Assembly: GCA_046152935.1 (NCBI GenBank)
Contig: JBJXGB010000074.1
Span: 1-32,600 of the forward strand
Length of the DNA: 32,600 nucleotides
Origin: CAZMFZ01 sp046152935
GTDB lineage: Bacteria > Bacteroidota > Bacteroidia > Cytophagales > UBA9547
Reading direction: 5' to 3'
Position 1 is the stretch's first letter. Each line of letters starts with the position of its first letter. Both the position numbers and the translations under genes were made by a program. Shown here piece after piece: positions 22,439 through 30,085 of this stretch. The notes below the pieces were generated by a model. That model did no database searches, was not told the origin of the DNA, and saw nothing but the letters and a program-made list of their open reading frames with translations.

Positions 22439-23488
22439 TTAATTTTGCTCAATGGGAAGCAAATGTAAAACTTTTTCTTCCAATTCTTCAATTCGTTTGA
22501 GCAATTCGGGAAGTTTCTTGAATACCGTATATGATCTTAGGTGCGGCTTTAGCTCAAAAGCTGGGCTGCCCAGCAGTTTCTGGCCTTCAATATTGATCGT
22601 TTTCGTGACGCCAGATTGGGCTGCAATGCTAATTTTATTTCCGATTTCAATATGCCCTACGATACCGACTTGGCCCGCAATGATGCAATTTTCACCAATT
22701 TTTGACGAACCAGATATGCCTGCTTGTGCCGCCATTACTGTATTGCTTCCGATTTCTACATTGTGTGCTACTTGAATCAGATTATCTAGCTTTACGCCTT
22801 TTCGAATAATGGTAGAACCCATTGTTGCACAGTCGATTACGGTGTTAGCACCTATGTCTACATGATCTTCTAATATTACATTTCCTACTTGCGGAATGGT
22901 TTTGTAAGTGCCATCAGGTTGCGGAGCAAAGCCAAAGCCATCGCTACCTATCACTGCACCTGCCTGAACGGTGCAATAATTGCCAACAATACAATCGTTG
23001 TAAATTTTTACACCTGGATATAAAACAGTGTTGTTGCCAATCACTACGTTGTCTCCGATATAGGTAGTAGGATAAATTTTGACATTATTGCCAATCTTGC
23101 AATCTTGCCCAATATAAGAGAAAGCACCTCGGTAAATATTATTGCCAACTGTCGATTTTTCGCCAATAAAACTTGGATTTTCAATACCAATTTTGCGAAA
23201 AGTCATCATTTTGTGATATTCTTCGAGCAAAACTGTAAAACTCGTGTACGGGTCTTCGACCAAAACAAGGGTGGTTGTTAGCTTTTGCTTTGCCTCAAAT
23301 GTATTACTTACAATTACTGCACTGGCGTTGGTTGAATATATAAAGTTTTCATATTTAGGGTTTGATAAAAAAGAAATTGACCCGGCTATTCCTTCTTGAA
23401 TTTTAGCTAGATTACTTACTTTTCGATCGCCATCGCCCACTACTTTACCTCCAAGAATATGTGCAATCTGCTGAACAGTAAATTCCAT
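22439..23488 (-). CDS. lpxD: UDP-3-O-acylglucosamine N-acyltransferase
   Basis: This 349-residue enzyme catalyses the third lipid A step, N-acylation of UDP-3-O-acyl-glucosamine. The N-terminal uridine-binding domain contains GDGDRKVSNLAKIQEGIAGS and ISFLSNPKYENFIYST. A long hexapeptide-repeat beta-helix follows, with VGNNIYRGAFSYIGQDCKIG, GNNTVLYPGVKIYNDC, QAGAVIGSDGFGFAP and the catalytic His region LIQVAHNVEIGSNT. A C-terminal helix with RSYTVFKKLPELLKRIEELE packs on the trimer. Length is normal. Five bases separate it from the HD phosphohydrolase upstream. Confidence 0.97.
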   Translation of the reverse strand: MEFTVQQIAHILGGKVVGDGDRKVSNLAKIQEGIAGSISFLSNPKYENFIYSTNASAVIVSNTFEAKQKLTTTLVLVEDPYTSFTVLLEEYHKMMTFRKIGIENPSFIGEKSTVGNNIYRGAFSYIGQDCKIGNNVKIYPTTYIGDNVVIGNNTVLYPGVKIYNDCIVGNYCTVQAGAVIGSDGFGFAPQPDGTYKTIPQVGNVILEDHVDIGANTVIDCATMGSTIIRKGVKLDNLIQVAHNVEIGSNTVMAAQAGISGSSKIGENCIIAGQVGIVGHIEIGNKISIAAQSGVTKTINIEGQKLLGSPAFELKPHLRSYTVFKKLPELLKRIEELEEKVLHLLPIEQN

Positions 23489-23493
23489 TTATT

Positions 23494-24726
23494 TTAATTT
23501 TCTACGGTTAAATTTGGGATGCAAAGATAATATTTCTTTACAACTTCGCTTATTGCTTTGATATTTGGCAAATCTGATGCTTCTGAAATATCTACAATTT
23601 CACCATTTTTTTTGAGAATTTTTATCCTTTTACCTGAAGCTATGTAACCATAGTTGCTTAACATTCCTTTCACTCTCAAATATGGCAAATCTTCTTGGGA
23701 AACTTTGTATTGTTTACAAATTCTTGCCTCGATATCTTCAAGAAACATACTTCCAATTTCTTCTTTGAATAGCAAAATTTTGTATAATCGCCTGTCCATA
23801 AGCATATTGCAGATGGTTTTTAATATATGATCTTTGCTATCGACCCATAACTTAATTCCACTCCAAATATCGTAATCGTCTAATTTACCGAAAGCTGTAA
23901 GTAAAGTTGGGTTTGTTTGAAAATTTTCTAAAGTGTAGTTGTTTTTAAAAAAATGGCTCAAAGCTGGCGTGGTTTCTAATTTTTCGCCATTTTGAATCAG
24001 ATACTTGGCTCGTTTTACGATTTGGATCAACATTTCTTCGGCACAAATGGTGGTTTTGTGTAAATACACCTGCCAATACATTAAACGTCTAGAATTTAGA
24101 AAATTTTCAACACTATAAATGCCTTTCTCTGCAACTACTATTTCATCATTTACGATTTCCAGCATTTTTATCAATCGGTCGGCACTCACCAAGCCTTCGG
24201 TGACACCAGTAAAAAACGAATCGCGATTGAGATAATCCATTCTATCAATATCCAGTTGGCTAGAAACCAATTGGTGAAAAAATGCCCTTTCGTATTCGCC
24301 TTTAAAAATTTGAATGGCCAAATTGAGTTCACCATCAAATTCCTCGTTCAATCGCTCCATAAAAAGCAGCGAGATAGCTTCGTGCGGTACTTTTTGCAAC
24401 AAGGTATGTTCGAGACAATGGGAAAATGGACCATGTCCAATATCATGCAGAAGGATGGCCAAAAGAGTAGATTCAAATTCGTAGTCAGAAATTCGGTAGC
24501 CTTTGTTGCGCAGCGATTCAAGTGCTTTTTCCATCAAGTGCATACACCCAATGGCATGGTGAAAACGAGTATGGTTGGCACCTGGATATACCAAATCTGT
24601 CAATCCCAGCTGTTTTATTCTTCGTAGCCTTTGAAAATACGGATGTTCAATAACATCGAAAATAAGTTCGGAATAAATGGTAATAAATCCATAAATAGGA
24701 TCGTTCAAAATTTTGTTTTTGTTCAT
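23494..24726 (-). CDS. HD-domain phosphohydrolase
   Basis: This 410-residue metal-dependent phosphohydrolase of the HD superfamily resembles SAMHD1/dGTPase-type proteins. It starts MNKNKILNDPIYGFITIY, then YFQRLRRIKQLGLTDLVYPG. Metal ligands are visible in HTRFHHAIGCMHL (His57 region) and LLHDIGHGPFSHCLEH (His94-Asp95, His98), with a later SSQLDIDRMDYLNRDSFFTG supplying the final Asp. Substrate in Bacteroidota is unproven. It heads the lpx operon, five bases before lpxD. An ATG eight codons upstream (24750) exists, but the -7 box covers that spot, so 24726 is the start. A link to lipid A is suggested by position only. Confidence 0.88.
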   Translation of the reverse strand: MNKNKILNDPIYGFITIYSELIFDVIEHPYFQRLRRIKQLGLTDLVYPGANHTRFHHAIGCMHLMEKALESLRNKGYRISDYEFESTLLAILLHDIGHGPFSHCLEHTLLQKVPHEAISLLFMERLNEEFDGELNLAIQIFKGEYERAFFHQLVSSQLDIDRMDYLNRDSFFTGVTEGLVSADRLIKMLEIVNDEIVVAEKGIYSVENFLNSRRLMYWQVYLHKTTICAEEMLIQIVKRAKYLIQNGEKLETTPALSHFFKNNYTLENFQTNPTLLTAFGKLDDYDIWSGIKLWVDSKDHILKTICNMLMDRRLYKILLFKEEIGSMFLEDIEARICKQYKVSQEDLPYLRVKGMLSNYGYIASGKRIKILKKNGEIVDISEASDLPNIKAISEVVKKYYLCIPNLTVEN

Positions 24727-24747
24727 TCCGAAACAGGTTGGGTCAAA

Positions 24748-24777
24748 CAAAAATAACCTTTAGATGATAGAAAACAA
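24748..24777 (-). promoter_or_regulatory. Promoter of the HD-lpxD-lpxC/fabZ-lpxA operon
   Basis: On the minus strand TTG (24777-24775), exactly 19 bases, then TATTTTTG (24755-24748). This is a full consensus match. The transcript would start near 24742, about 16 bases before ATG 24726, and carry all four genes down to the terminator at 20196-20166. Confidence 0.75.
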
Positions 24778-24872
24778 AAGATAATATTTATCCCGAAGAA
24801 CAATGCCATCCTGTTGTTTTTTAAAAGTAATTAAATCCAGTAATGACTAAATTGATTGAGGCCACAAAATTT

Positions 24873-26072
24873 TTATTGTTCTTTTTCCCATTTGCTGACC
24901 ACGCAAGTAGCTACCGCATTTCCCACCACATTAGTTGCAGAACGGCCCATGTCTAAAATTTGGTCTATTCCCAAAAGCAAAAGTAGGCCCTCGCCAGGTA
25001 TGTTGAAGGTGGTGAGCATGCTTGCCACCACTACTAACGATGCTCTAGGAACGCCAGCAACGCCTTTACTAGCCAAAAGCAAAATCAGCATCATGCTTAT
25101 TTGTTGCTCTATGCTGATATTCATTCCGTAAGCTTGGGCAATAAACATGGTTGAAAATGTCATGTTCATCATCGAGCCATCTAAATTGAAAGAATAGCCA
25201 AGTGGAAGCACAAAACCTACAATTTTGGGGGGACAGCCAAATTTTTCCAATGCTAGCACTAGTTTGGGAAATGCACTTTCCGATGTGGCTGTGCTAAAAG
25301 CGATCAAAGAAGGTTCTTTAATTGCCTTAAAAAGAGCAATAAAATTGATTTTCATTACATAGCATATCAACGCTAGAATGACAAAACAGAAAAACAAAAG
25401 ACCGCCATAGTAGCATACTATTAGATAAAAATAGCCAGACAATATACCGATGCCTTGCTTGCTAATATTTGCCGCCAAAGCTCCAAACACGCCAATGGGA
25501 GCAAAATACATCACATATCCTGTTATTTTAAACATCACATCTGCCAAAGCATCGAGCGCCTTCGTAATTGGTCTTCCTTTTTCTCCAATAGAAGCTAGTC
25601 CGATGCCAAAAAATATGGAGAATACCAAAATTGGCAAAATATCGTTTTTTGCCATGCTATCTACGAAACTAATGGGAAACATGCGTGATAAAAAATCGCC
25701 AAAAGTACCTGTAGAGGTGCTGACGCCAGTTTCAGTACCTGTAGTAGGCAAAGTGAGATGCATCATTAGCCCGGGCTTAAAAATATTCACAATGATCAAG
25801 CCCAAAGTGAGGGAAATAATGGTGGCGAAATAAAAGTAGCCCAAAGTTTTGATCCCAATTCTACCTACTGTTTTGAAATCGCCCAATTTAGCAATACCTA
25901 CCACCAAGGTAGAAAATACCAATGGGGCGATAATCATTTTTATTAATCTAAGAAAAATATCGCTCAATAGTTTGAGATTGACAGAATATTCGGGCAAAAA
26001 ATGGCCTGCAACTATGCCCAAAGCCATTCCAATAAAAATCTGTGCTGTTAAGCCAATTTTAAATTTTGACAT
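24873..26072 (-). CDS. Dicarboxylate/amino acid:cation symporter (DAACS family)
   Basis: This 399-residue inner-membrane transporter is of the GltP/DctA/EAAT fold with about eight helices and two re-entrant loops. It starts MSKFKIGLTAQIFIGMALG and contains FLRLIKMIIAPLVFSTLVVG. The serine-rich re-entrant hairpin 1 appears as LIAFSTATSESAFPKLV. The helix 7 motif is FVLPLGYSFNLDGSMMNM, where many have NMDGT. Hairpin 2 contains LLASKGVAGVPRASLVV, and the substrate-binding helix 8 is ILDMGRSATNVVGNAVAT. The family takes up glutamate, aspartate or C4-dicarboxylates with Na+ or H+. The Asp and Asn of helix 8 are kept, but the substrate cannot be fixed. It is divergent from the oxygenase gene, with 58 bases between starts. 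Confidence 0.93.
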   Translation of the reverse strand: MSKFKIGLTAQIFIGMALGIVAGHFLPEYSVNLKLLSDIFLRLIKMIIAPLVFSTLVVGIAKLGDFKTVGRIGIKTLGYFYFATIISLTLGLIIVNIFKPGLMMHLTLPTTGTETGVSTSTGTFGDFLSRMFPISFVDSMAKNDILPILVFSIFFGIGLASIGEKGRPITKALDALADVMFKITGYVMYFAPIGVFGALAANISKQGIGILSGYFYLIVCYYGGLLFFCFVILALICYVMKINFIALFKAIKEPSLIAFSTATSESAFPKLVLALEKFGCPPKIVGFVLPLGYSFNLDGSMMNMTFSTMFIAQAYGMNISIEQQISMMLILLLASKGVAGVPRASLVVVASMLTTFNIPGEGLLLLLGIDQILDMGRSATNVVGNAVATCVVSKWEKEQ

Positions 26073-26130
26073 TCAATTTCCTAGTTTGCGTTAAATATCT
26101 AAATTTAATATTCAAATACAAAAAATAGAT

Positions 26131-27087
26131 ATGGAATTGGAAATACCTTCGGTAGATTTGAATGACTTCAGAAACGATACTTTAAAACCGAAATTCATTG
26201 CCGATTTAGGTACTGCGTTCAATGAAATTGGTTTTGTGGCTGTAAGAAATCATGGATTAAGTGCCTTTCAAACCGAGCAACTATATCGCTCTTTTAGAGC
26301 ATTTTTTGATTTGCCAGAAGCCATAAAATCAAAATACAATATTCCAGATGGCTTTGGTCAGCGAGGCTTTACACCCAAGAGAATTGAGACCGCAAAAGGT
26401 TTTAAATCGCCAGATTTAAAGGAATTTTGGCATATTGGGCAGGAAAATAAGCCAAAAGAGGCCGCGTTGCTAGTGCATTATGCAGATAATATTTGGCCAG
26501 ATGAAGTGCCAGATTTGCAACAGATTGGCACAGAGGTATTTAAAATATTGGAAAATGCTGGTTTGGAATTACTTCAAGCCATTGCAGAATACCTCACTTT
26601 AGCGCCCGATTACTTTGATGAAAAAGTGGCCACTGGAAATAGTATTTTGCGGTGCATTCATTATTACCCAATCGAAAATGTTGCCGATATTGAGCCAGAT
26701 GCTGTGCGTGCAGCAGCACATGAAGATATCAATTTGATTACTTTGTTGATGGGTGCTAGTGCAGATGGCCTGCAAATTAAGCGAAATGATGGAAGTTGGG
26801 TTTCAGTAACAGCACTTCCAGACCAAATTGTAGTAAATGTGGGTGATATGTTGGCTAGATTGACCAATAATAGACTCAAATCTACAACGCATAGAGTAAT
26901 AAATCCACCCAAAGAATTGATGCATTTGCCCCGCTATTCGATGCCATTTTTTATTCACCCCCGATCTGATATGAACTTGAGTTGTCTTGAAAGTTGTGTA
27001 GATAATCAAAATCCAAAACAGTTTTCAGATATTTCAGCAGGCGTTTTCTTAGATGAACGATTAAGAGAATTGGGCCTGAAGAAATAA
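26131..27087 (+). CDS. 2-oxoglutarate/Fe(II)-dependent oxygenase, isopenicillin N synthase-like
   Basis: This 318-residue soluble non-haem iron oxygenase has the N-terminal DIOX_N region (IPSVDLNDFRNDTLKP, NEIGFVAVRNHGL, FFDLPEAIKSKYN). The catalytic 2OG-FeII core carries the His-Asp-His facial triad: His197 and Asp199 in RAAAHEDINLITLL, and His254 in NRLKSTTHRVINPP. Arg268 and Ser270 in LPRYSMPFF form the R-x-S that binds 2-oxoglutarate. Spacing is typical of IPNS/flavonoid-type dioxygenases. Bacterial relatives are broadly distributed and mostly uncharacterised. A beta-lactam role should not be inferred, as no cyclic-peptide synthesis genes are nearby. It is followed 90 bases later by a DUF2911 gene with its own promoter. 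Confidence 0.9.
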   Translation: MELEIPSVDLNDFRNDTLKPKFIADLGTAFNEIGFVAVRNHGLSAFQTEQLYRSFRAFFDLPEAIKSKYNIPDGFGQRGFTPKRIETAKGFKSPDLKEFWHIGQENKPKEAALLVHYADNIWPDEVPDLQQIGTEVFKILENAGLELLQAIAEYLTLAPDYFDEKVATGNSILRCIHYYPIENVADIEPDAVRAAAHEDINLITLLMGASADGLQIKRNDGSWVSVTALPDQIVVNVGDMLARLTNNRLKSTTHRVINPPKELMHLPRYSMPFFIHPRSDMNLSCLESCVDNQNPKQFSDISAGVFLDERLRELGLKK

Positions 27088-27108
27088 GAAAGCTCACTTT
27101 TTTAGAAG

Positions 27109-27137
27109 TTGAATTGAACTTTTAATCACTAGCTTTG
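27109..27137 (+). promoter_or_regulatory. Promoter of the DUF2911 gene
   Basis: TTG at 27109-27111, an 18-base spacer, then TAGCTTTG at 27130-27137 (exact TAnnTTTG). Transcription would begin near 27143, about 35 bases before the start codon. Confidence 0.6.
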
Positions 27138-27177
27138 CTTCAAAATATTGTTAATTAAACCTTAAAATAATTGTAAA

Positions 27178-28011
27178 ATGAAGAAACTAATCTTGATAAT
27201 TGCAGCATTTGTTGCATTCCAAAGCTTTTCGCAAATCAATGCCCCTATTACGAGCCCGCCATCGACTGTAACCCAAAAAGTGGGAATAATTGATGTCAAA
27301 GTAGAATACAACAGACCAAGTGTAAAGGGCAGAAAAATATTTGGTGATTTGTTGCCATTCGGAAAACCTTGGCGTACGGGAGCCAATTCGCCAACTAAAA
27401 TCACCTTTAGCGATTCGGTGATAATAAGTGGCAAAAAAATAGCGGGTGGCACTTATGCATTATATTCGATTCCAAATGCGAAAGAATGGACAATTATTTT
27501 TGGCAAAAAGACGAACGTAAATGCCGACAATCACAAGGAAGAAGACGATGCCATTCGCTTCAATGTGCCAGTCGAAACGGTAGCTTATTTAACAGAGTCT
27601 TTCGCATTTGGATTCGAAAATCTTGGCAAATTTTCTGCTGATTTGGTTTTGAAATGGGAAAACACAGCGGTAAGATTTGGTATTGAAAACGATGCTGATA
27701 GCAAGATAATGGCAGATATCAAATCCAAAACAGACAATACAGATACTTTTTGGGCAGCTGCAAACTATTATTTCGACAATGGAAAAGATCTAAAACAGGC
27801 GCTAGAATGGGCAAACAAAGTGATTGAAAAAAATCCAAAATTTTGGACAATTCATTTGAAAGCAAAAATACTTGCAAAAATGGGCGATTGCAAAGCAGCT
27901 GTTGAAGCAGCAAAAAAATCGTTTGATATGGCTAAAACGGAAAAAAATGATGACTATGTAAAAATGAATGAAAAATTGATCGCTGATTGCAAGCCCGCAA
28001 CTTCGAAGTAA
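27178..28011 (+). CDS. Exported DUF2911 domain protein
   Basis: This 277-residue protein has a signal peptide (MKKLILIIAAFVAFQSFSQ, cleavage near residue 19). The DUF2911 domain follows: PSTVTQKVGIIDVKVEYNRPSVKGR, FGKPWRTGANSPTKITFSD, IISGKKIAGGTYALYSIPN and EWTIIFGKK. The C-terminal ~110 residues are helical, with a TPR-like unit (FWAAANYYFDNGKDLKQALEWANKVIEKNP, then WTIHLKAKILAKMGDCKAAVEAAKKS). DUF2911 proteins are abundant in Bacteroidota and have no known function. The architecture of a beta-rich domain plus a tetratricopeptide-like tail suggests periplasmic protein binding. The gene is a single transcription unit with a promoter 41 bases upstream and a very strong terminator. Confidence 0.9.
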   Translation: MKKLILIIAAFVAFQSFSQINAPITSPPSTVTQKVGIIDVKVEYNRPSVKGRKIFGDLLPFGKPWRTGANSPTKITFSDSVIISGKKIAGGTYALYSIPNAKEWTIIFGKKTNVNADNHKEEDDAIRFNVPVETVAYLTESFAFGFENLGKFSADLVLKWENTAVRFGIENDADSKIMADIKSKTDNTDTFWAAANYYFDNGKDLKQALEWANKVIEKNPKFWTIHLKAKILAKMGDCKAAVEAAKKSFDMAKTEKNDDYVKMNEKLIADCKPATSK

Positions 28012-28028
28012 ATAGTTGGATTGAAATG

Positions 28029-28074
28029 AAAAAAGTGTCTTGTGAAATTTCATTTTCACAAGACACTTTTTTTT
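28029..28074. terminator. Very strong bidirectional terminator
   Basis: A perfect 19-bp stem, AAAAAAGTGTCTTGTGAAA (28029-28047) with its complement at 28054-28072, closes a 6-base loop and has T-tracts on both strands. It lies 17 bases after the DUF2911 stop and 77 bases after the histidine kinase stop on the other strand. Confidence 0.9.
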
Positions 28075-28150
28075 AGAACAACGGTGCGATAACTAGTACA
28101 AATTGCACTTCAAATATTGTTTGCAAGCTCGATTTCAAAAAGATAAAATA

Positions 28151-29530
28151 TCAATCAACTACTTTTTGCAAAGGAAGGATAATCGACACTTTTGTGCCGA
28201 ATTCCAACTTTGATTCAATAATAATATCGCCTTTTATCTTTTTTAAAGTTTCTTTCGCGTTGTACAAACCCAAGCCTGAGCCTGTCGAACTTTGGTTGCC
28301 TCTATAATACATGTCAAAAACCTTGGGAATTACTTGTTCTTTTATTCCCACTCCATAATCTTGTACGTCAATGATCAATTTTTTGTCGTCTTGATAAGCT
28401 TTTATGTCGATATATTGCTTGCCCGATTTGCTAAATTGAATGGCGTTGCTCAACACAATATGAAGTACACTTTTTAGCCGATCAAGATCTGAATAAATAA
28501 AAAAATCTTGGTCAACATCCATTCTCAGCAGCGTTTCAGTGTGTTTCATCCATTTGCTGGCATTGTAATATGATTTAAAAATGGTTTCTTTCAGATTTAC
28601 CTTTTCAAATGTTACCAAGGCCGATTTGTTGTAAGCAAAATCTACCAATTCTCTGATGTAGATTTCTAGCCCCCTTAACACATCTTCAAATTTATCGAGA
28701 GAAATGCTCCTTAAAAAATTATTTGGATCCAGTCGACCCACATATATCAATCCTTTTAGAGTTTTTATTGGAGCTATTAAATCGTGTGAGGTTCTATAAA
28801 CGAAGTTTTCGAGCTCAAAACTTGTTTTTTCTAAGTCTTTCTTGTTTTTTTTGCGAGCCGTGGTATCGATCGTTAAGCCCAAAATCAATCGTGTGGTTGG
28901 CTTACTGCCATAAGATAGCTTCATAGTAAATAAACTTACTCTTTCGCCATCGCTTCTCTTATGCGTGTACTCTGGTAGTTCTACATCTTCACCATCATTT
29001 ATTACCAGAAGGTCGCTGTTTATCAAAAGATCTATTTCTTTCTGATTATGTAGAAAATCTTCATCTCGTAAGCCCAAAACTCTTTTTTTGCTTATTTGGT
29101 AAAGCACTGAGAATGACTTGTTTACATATATATATCGTCTCTCTGCATCTTTTATAAAAATAGGATGCAAGATAGCATCGAGCAACACAAAAAGTGCTTC
29201 GCTTGATATTTCTTTGGCTTTTGTAACATTAATATCGGCAACTTTTACAAAAATTATTTGCCATTCATTTTCATTCAGCTCAGTTTTTTTTAAGATCTCG
29301 ACATATCCCGATGTTGAAACTTCGTTTATACAGGGTATAAAATTAGATTTTTTGTTTTTGATTAATTTTGAAATGCGAACACCTACAAAAATATCTTCTA
29401 TTAAAATATTGCTTTTGTTTAAAGTGGCTAGAATCAGTTTTAGCTCTGAATCAATAAAAGTCAATTGCCCTTGTAAGTTAAAACAGAGTTGGAAAACTTG
29501 TATTCGCTCCGATTTATTTGATTCAATCAT
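28151..29530 (-). CDS. PAS-domain sensor histidine kinase, soluble, orphan
   Basis: This 459-residue kinase has no transmembrane segment. An N-terminal region of about 110 residues (FNLQGQLTFIDSELKLIL onward) looks like a divergent PAS domain. A clear PAS follows (FVLLDAILHPIFIKDAERRYIYVNKSF, about 114-140) with a PAC-like tail to TIDTTARKKNK. The HisKA helix has the phospho-acceptor His249 in YRTSHDLIAPIKTL. The ATPase domain has the N box VLHIVLSNAIQFS (Asn362), the G1 box DVQDYGVGI and the G2 box GSGLGLYNAKETLKKI. All catalytic residues are present. No response regulator is adjacent, so the signal and output are unknown. A TATATTTG box (29620-29613) with a TTG 22 bases further upstream may be its promoter. 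Confidence 0.92.
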   Translation of the reverse strand: MIESNKSERIQVFQLCFNLQGQLTFIDSELKLILATLNKSNILIEDIFVGVRISKLIKNKKSNFIPCINEVSTSGYVEILKKTELNENEWQIIFVKVADINVTKAKEISSEALFVLLDAILHPIFIKDAERRYIYVNKSFSVLYQISKKRVLGLRDEDFLHNQKEIDLLINSDLLVINDGEDVELPEYTHKRSDGERVSLFTMKLSYGSKPTTRLILGLTIDTTARKKNKKDLEKTSFELENFVYRTSHDLIAPIKTLKGLIYVGRLDPNNFLRSISLDKFEDVLRGLEIYIRELVDFAYNKSALVTFEKVNLKETIFKSYYNASKWMKHTETLLRMDVDQDFFIYSDLDRLKSVLHIVLSNAIQFSKSGKQYIDIKAYQDDKKLIIDVQDYGVGIKEQVIPKVFDMYYRGNQSSTGSGLGLYNAKETLKKIKGDIIIESKLEFGTKVSIILPLQKVVD

Positions 29531-29846
29531 TTCTATGTAAATAGTAAAAGGTAGGTTTGGTGCTTTTAATGTTACAATGATGATTTAAAAAGGAAGAAAA
29601 GTACTCTTTCGCCAAATATATCTCAATATGGGGTAAATATATCAAAATGCAAGATTAAATTTTCTAACTACAAAATATTCCCAGTAATTGACTTCTCTGC
29701 CATTAAATTTCGACTTTTTGAAAAGTTATTTTTTGAATTTTGGAAAAATGCAAAAATAAATTCTAAAACCCAATTGATTTAAACGAAGTATCATTTTTAT
29801 TATCAATTTTCATTTCTAAATTTGCGTTCTTTAGAATTAGTCTAAT
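29531..29846. other. Divergent intergenic region (histidine kinase / feoAB)
   Basis: These 316 AT-rich bases hold the outward-facing promoters: TATATTTG on the minus strand (29620-29613) for the kinase and TAAATTTG on the plus strand (29817-29824) for feoA. I saw no ORF, RNA gene or clear Fur-type palindrome between them, though an AT-rich Fur site would be easy to miss by eye. Confidence 0.5.
29817..29824 (+). promoter_or_regulatory. -7 box of feoAB
   Basis: TAAATTTG fits TAnnTTTG exactly and lies 22 bases before the TTG start codon of feoA. The leader would be only about 16 bases long. No clear TTG is seen at the -33 position. Confidence 0.45.
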
Positions 29847-30065
29847 TTGAAAACAGTCGCAAATCTTCGTACAGGGCAAAAGGGTATCATCACTGGGTTC
29901 AATAATTCTAGTCTATCTATAAAATTTTTAGAGATGGGTTGTGTTCCTGGCAATGAAATAGAAGTGTGTTGCAAAGCACCCTTTGGGTCGCCATTTTGCG
30001 TGCGAGTGAGCGGCTACCATTTAGCACTTCGTAAAGAAGAAGCCGCACAGATTTTTATTGACTAA
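29847..30065 (+). CDS. feoA: Ferrous iron transport protein A
   Basis: This 72-residue SH3-like protein works with FeoB in ferrous iron uptake, on the cytoplasmic side. It reads KTVANLRTGQKGIITGFNN, then IKFLEMGCVPGNEIEVCCKAPFGSPFCVRVSGYHLALRKEEAAQI. This is the usual FeoA pattern L..G....I.......RL.ELG..PG..V......PFGDP..... G...ALR...A..I. The start is TTG at 29847. A stop codon lies three codons upstream and the next in-frame ATG is inside the conserved MGCVPG, so TTG is required. FeoB starts 20 bases after its stop, giving a feoAB operon. Confidence 0.9.
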   Translation: MKTVANLRTGQKGIITGFNNSSLSIKFLEMGCVPGNEIEVCCKAPFGSPFCVRVSGYHLALRKEEAAQIFID

Positions 30066-30085
30066 TAGTATAATGTGAAGTTGGA

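Noticed and set aside
23494..24726. HD phosphohydrolase as an antiphage dNTPase
   Set aside because: It sits in a housekeeping lipid A operon with no defence genes, so a defence role has no support here.
26131..27087. Isopenicillin N synthase-like oxygenase as part of a beta-lactam cluster
   Set aside because: Only the general 2OG-Fe(II) fold is shared, and no peptide synthetase, acyltransferase or transport genes lie nearby.
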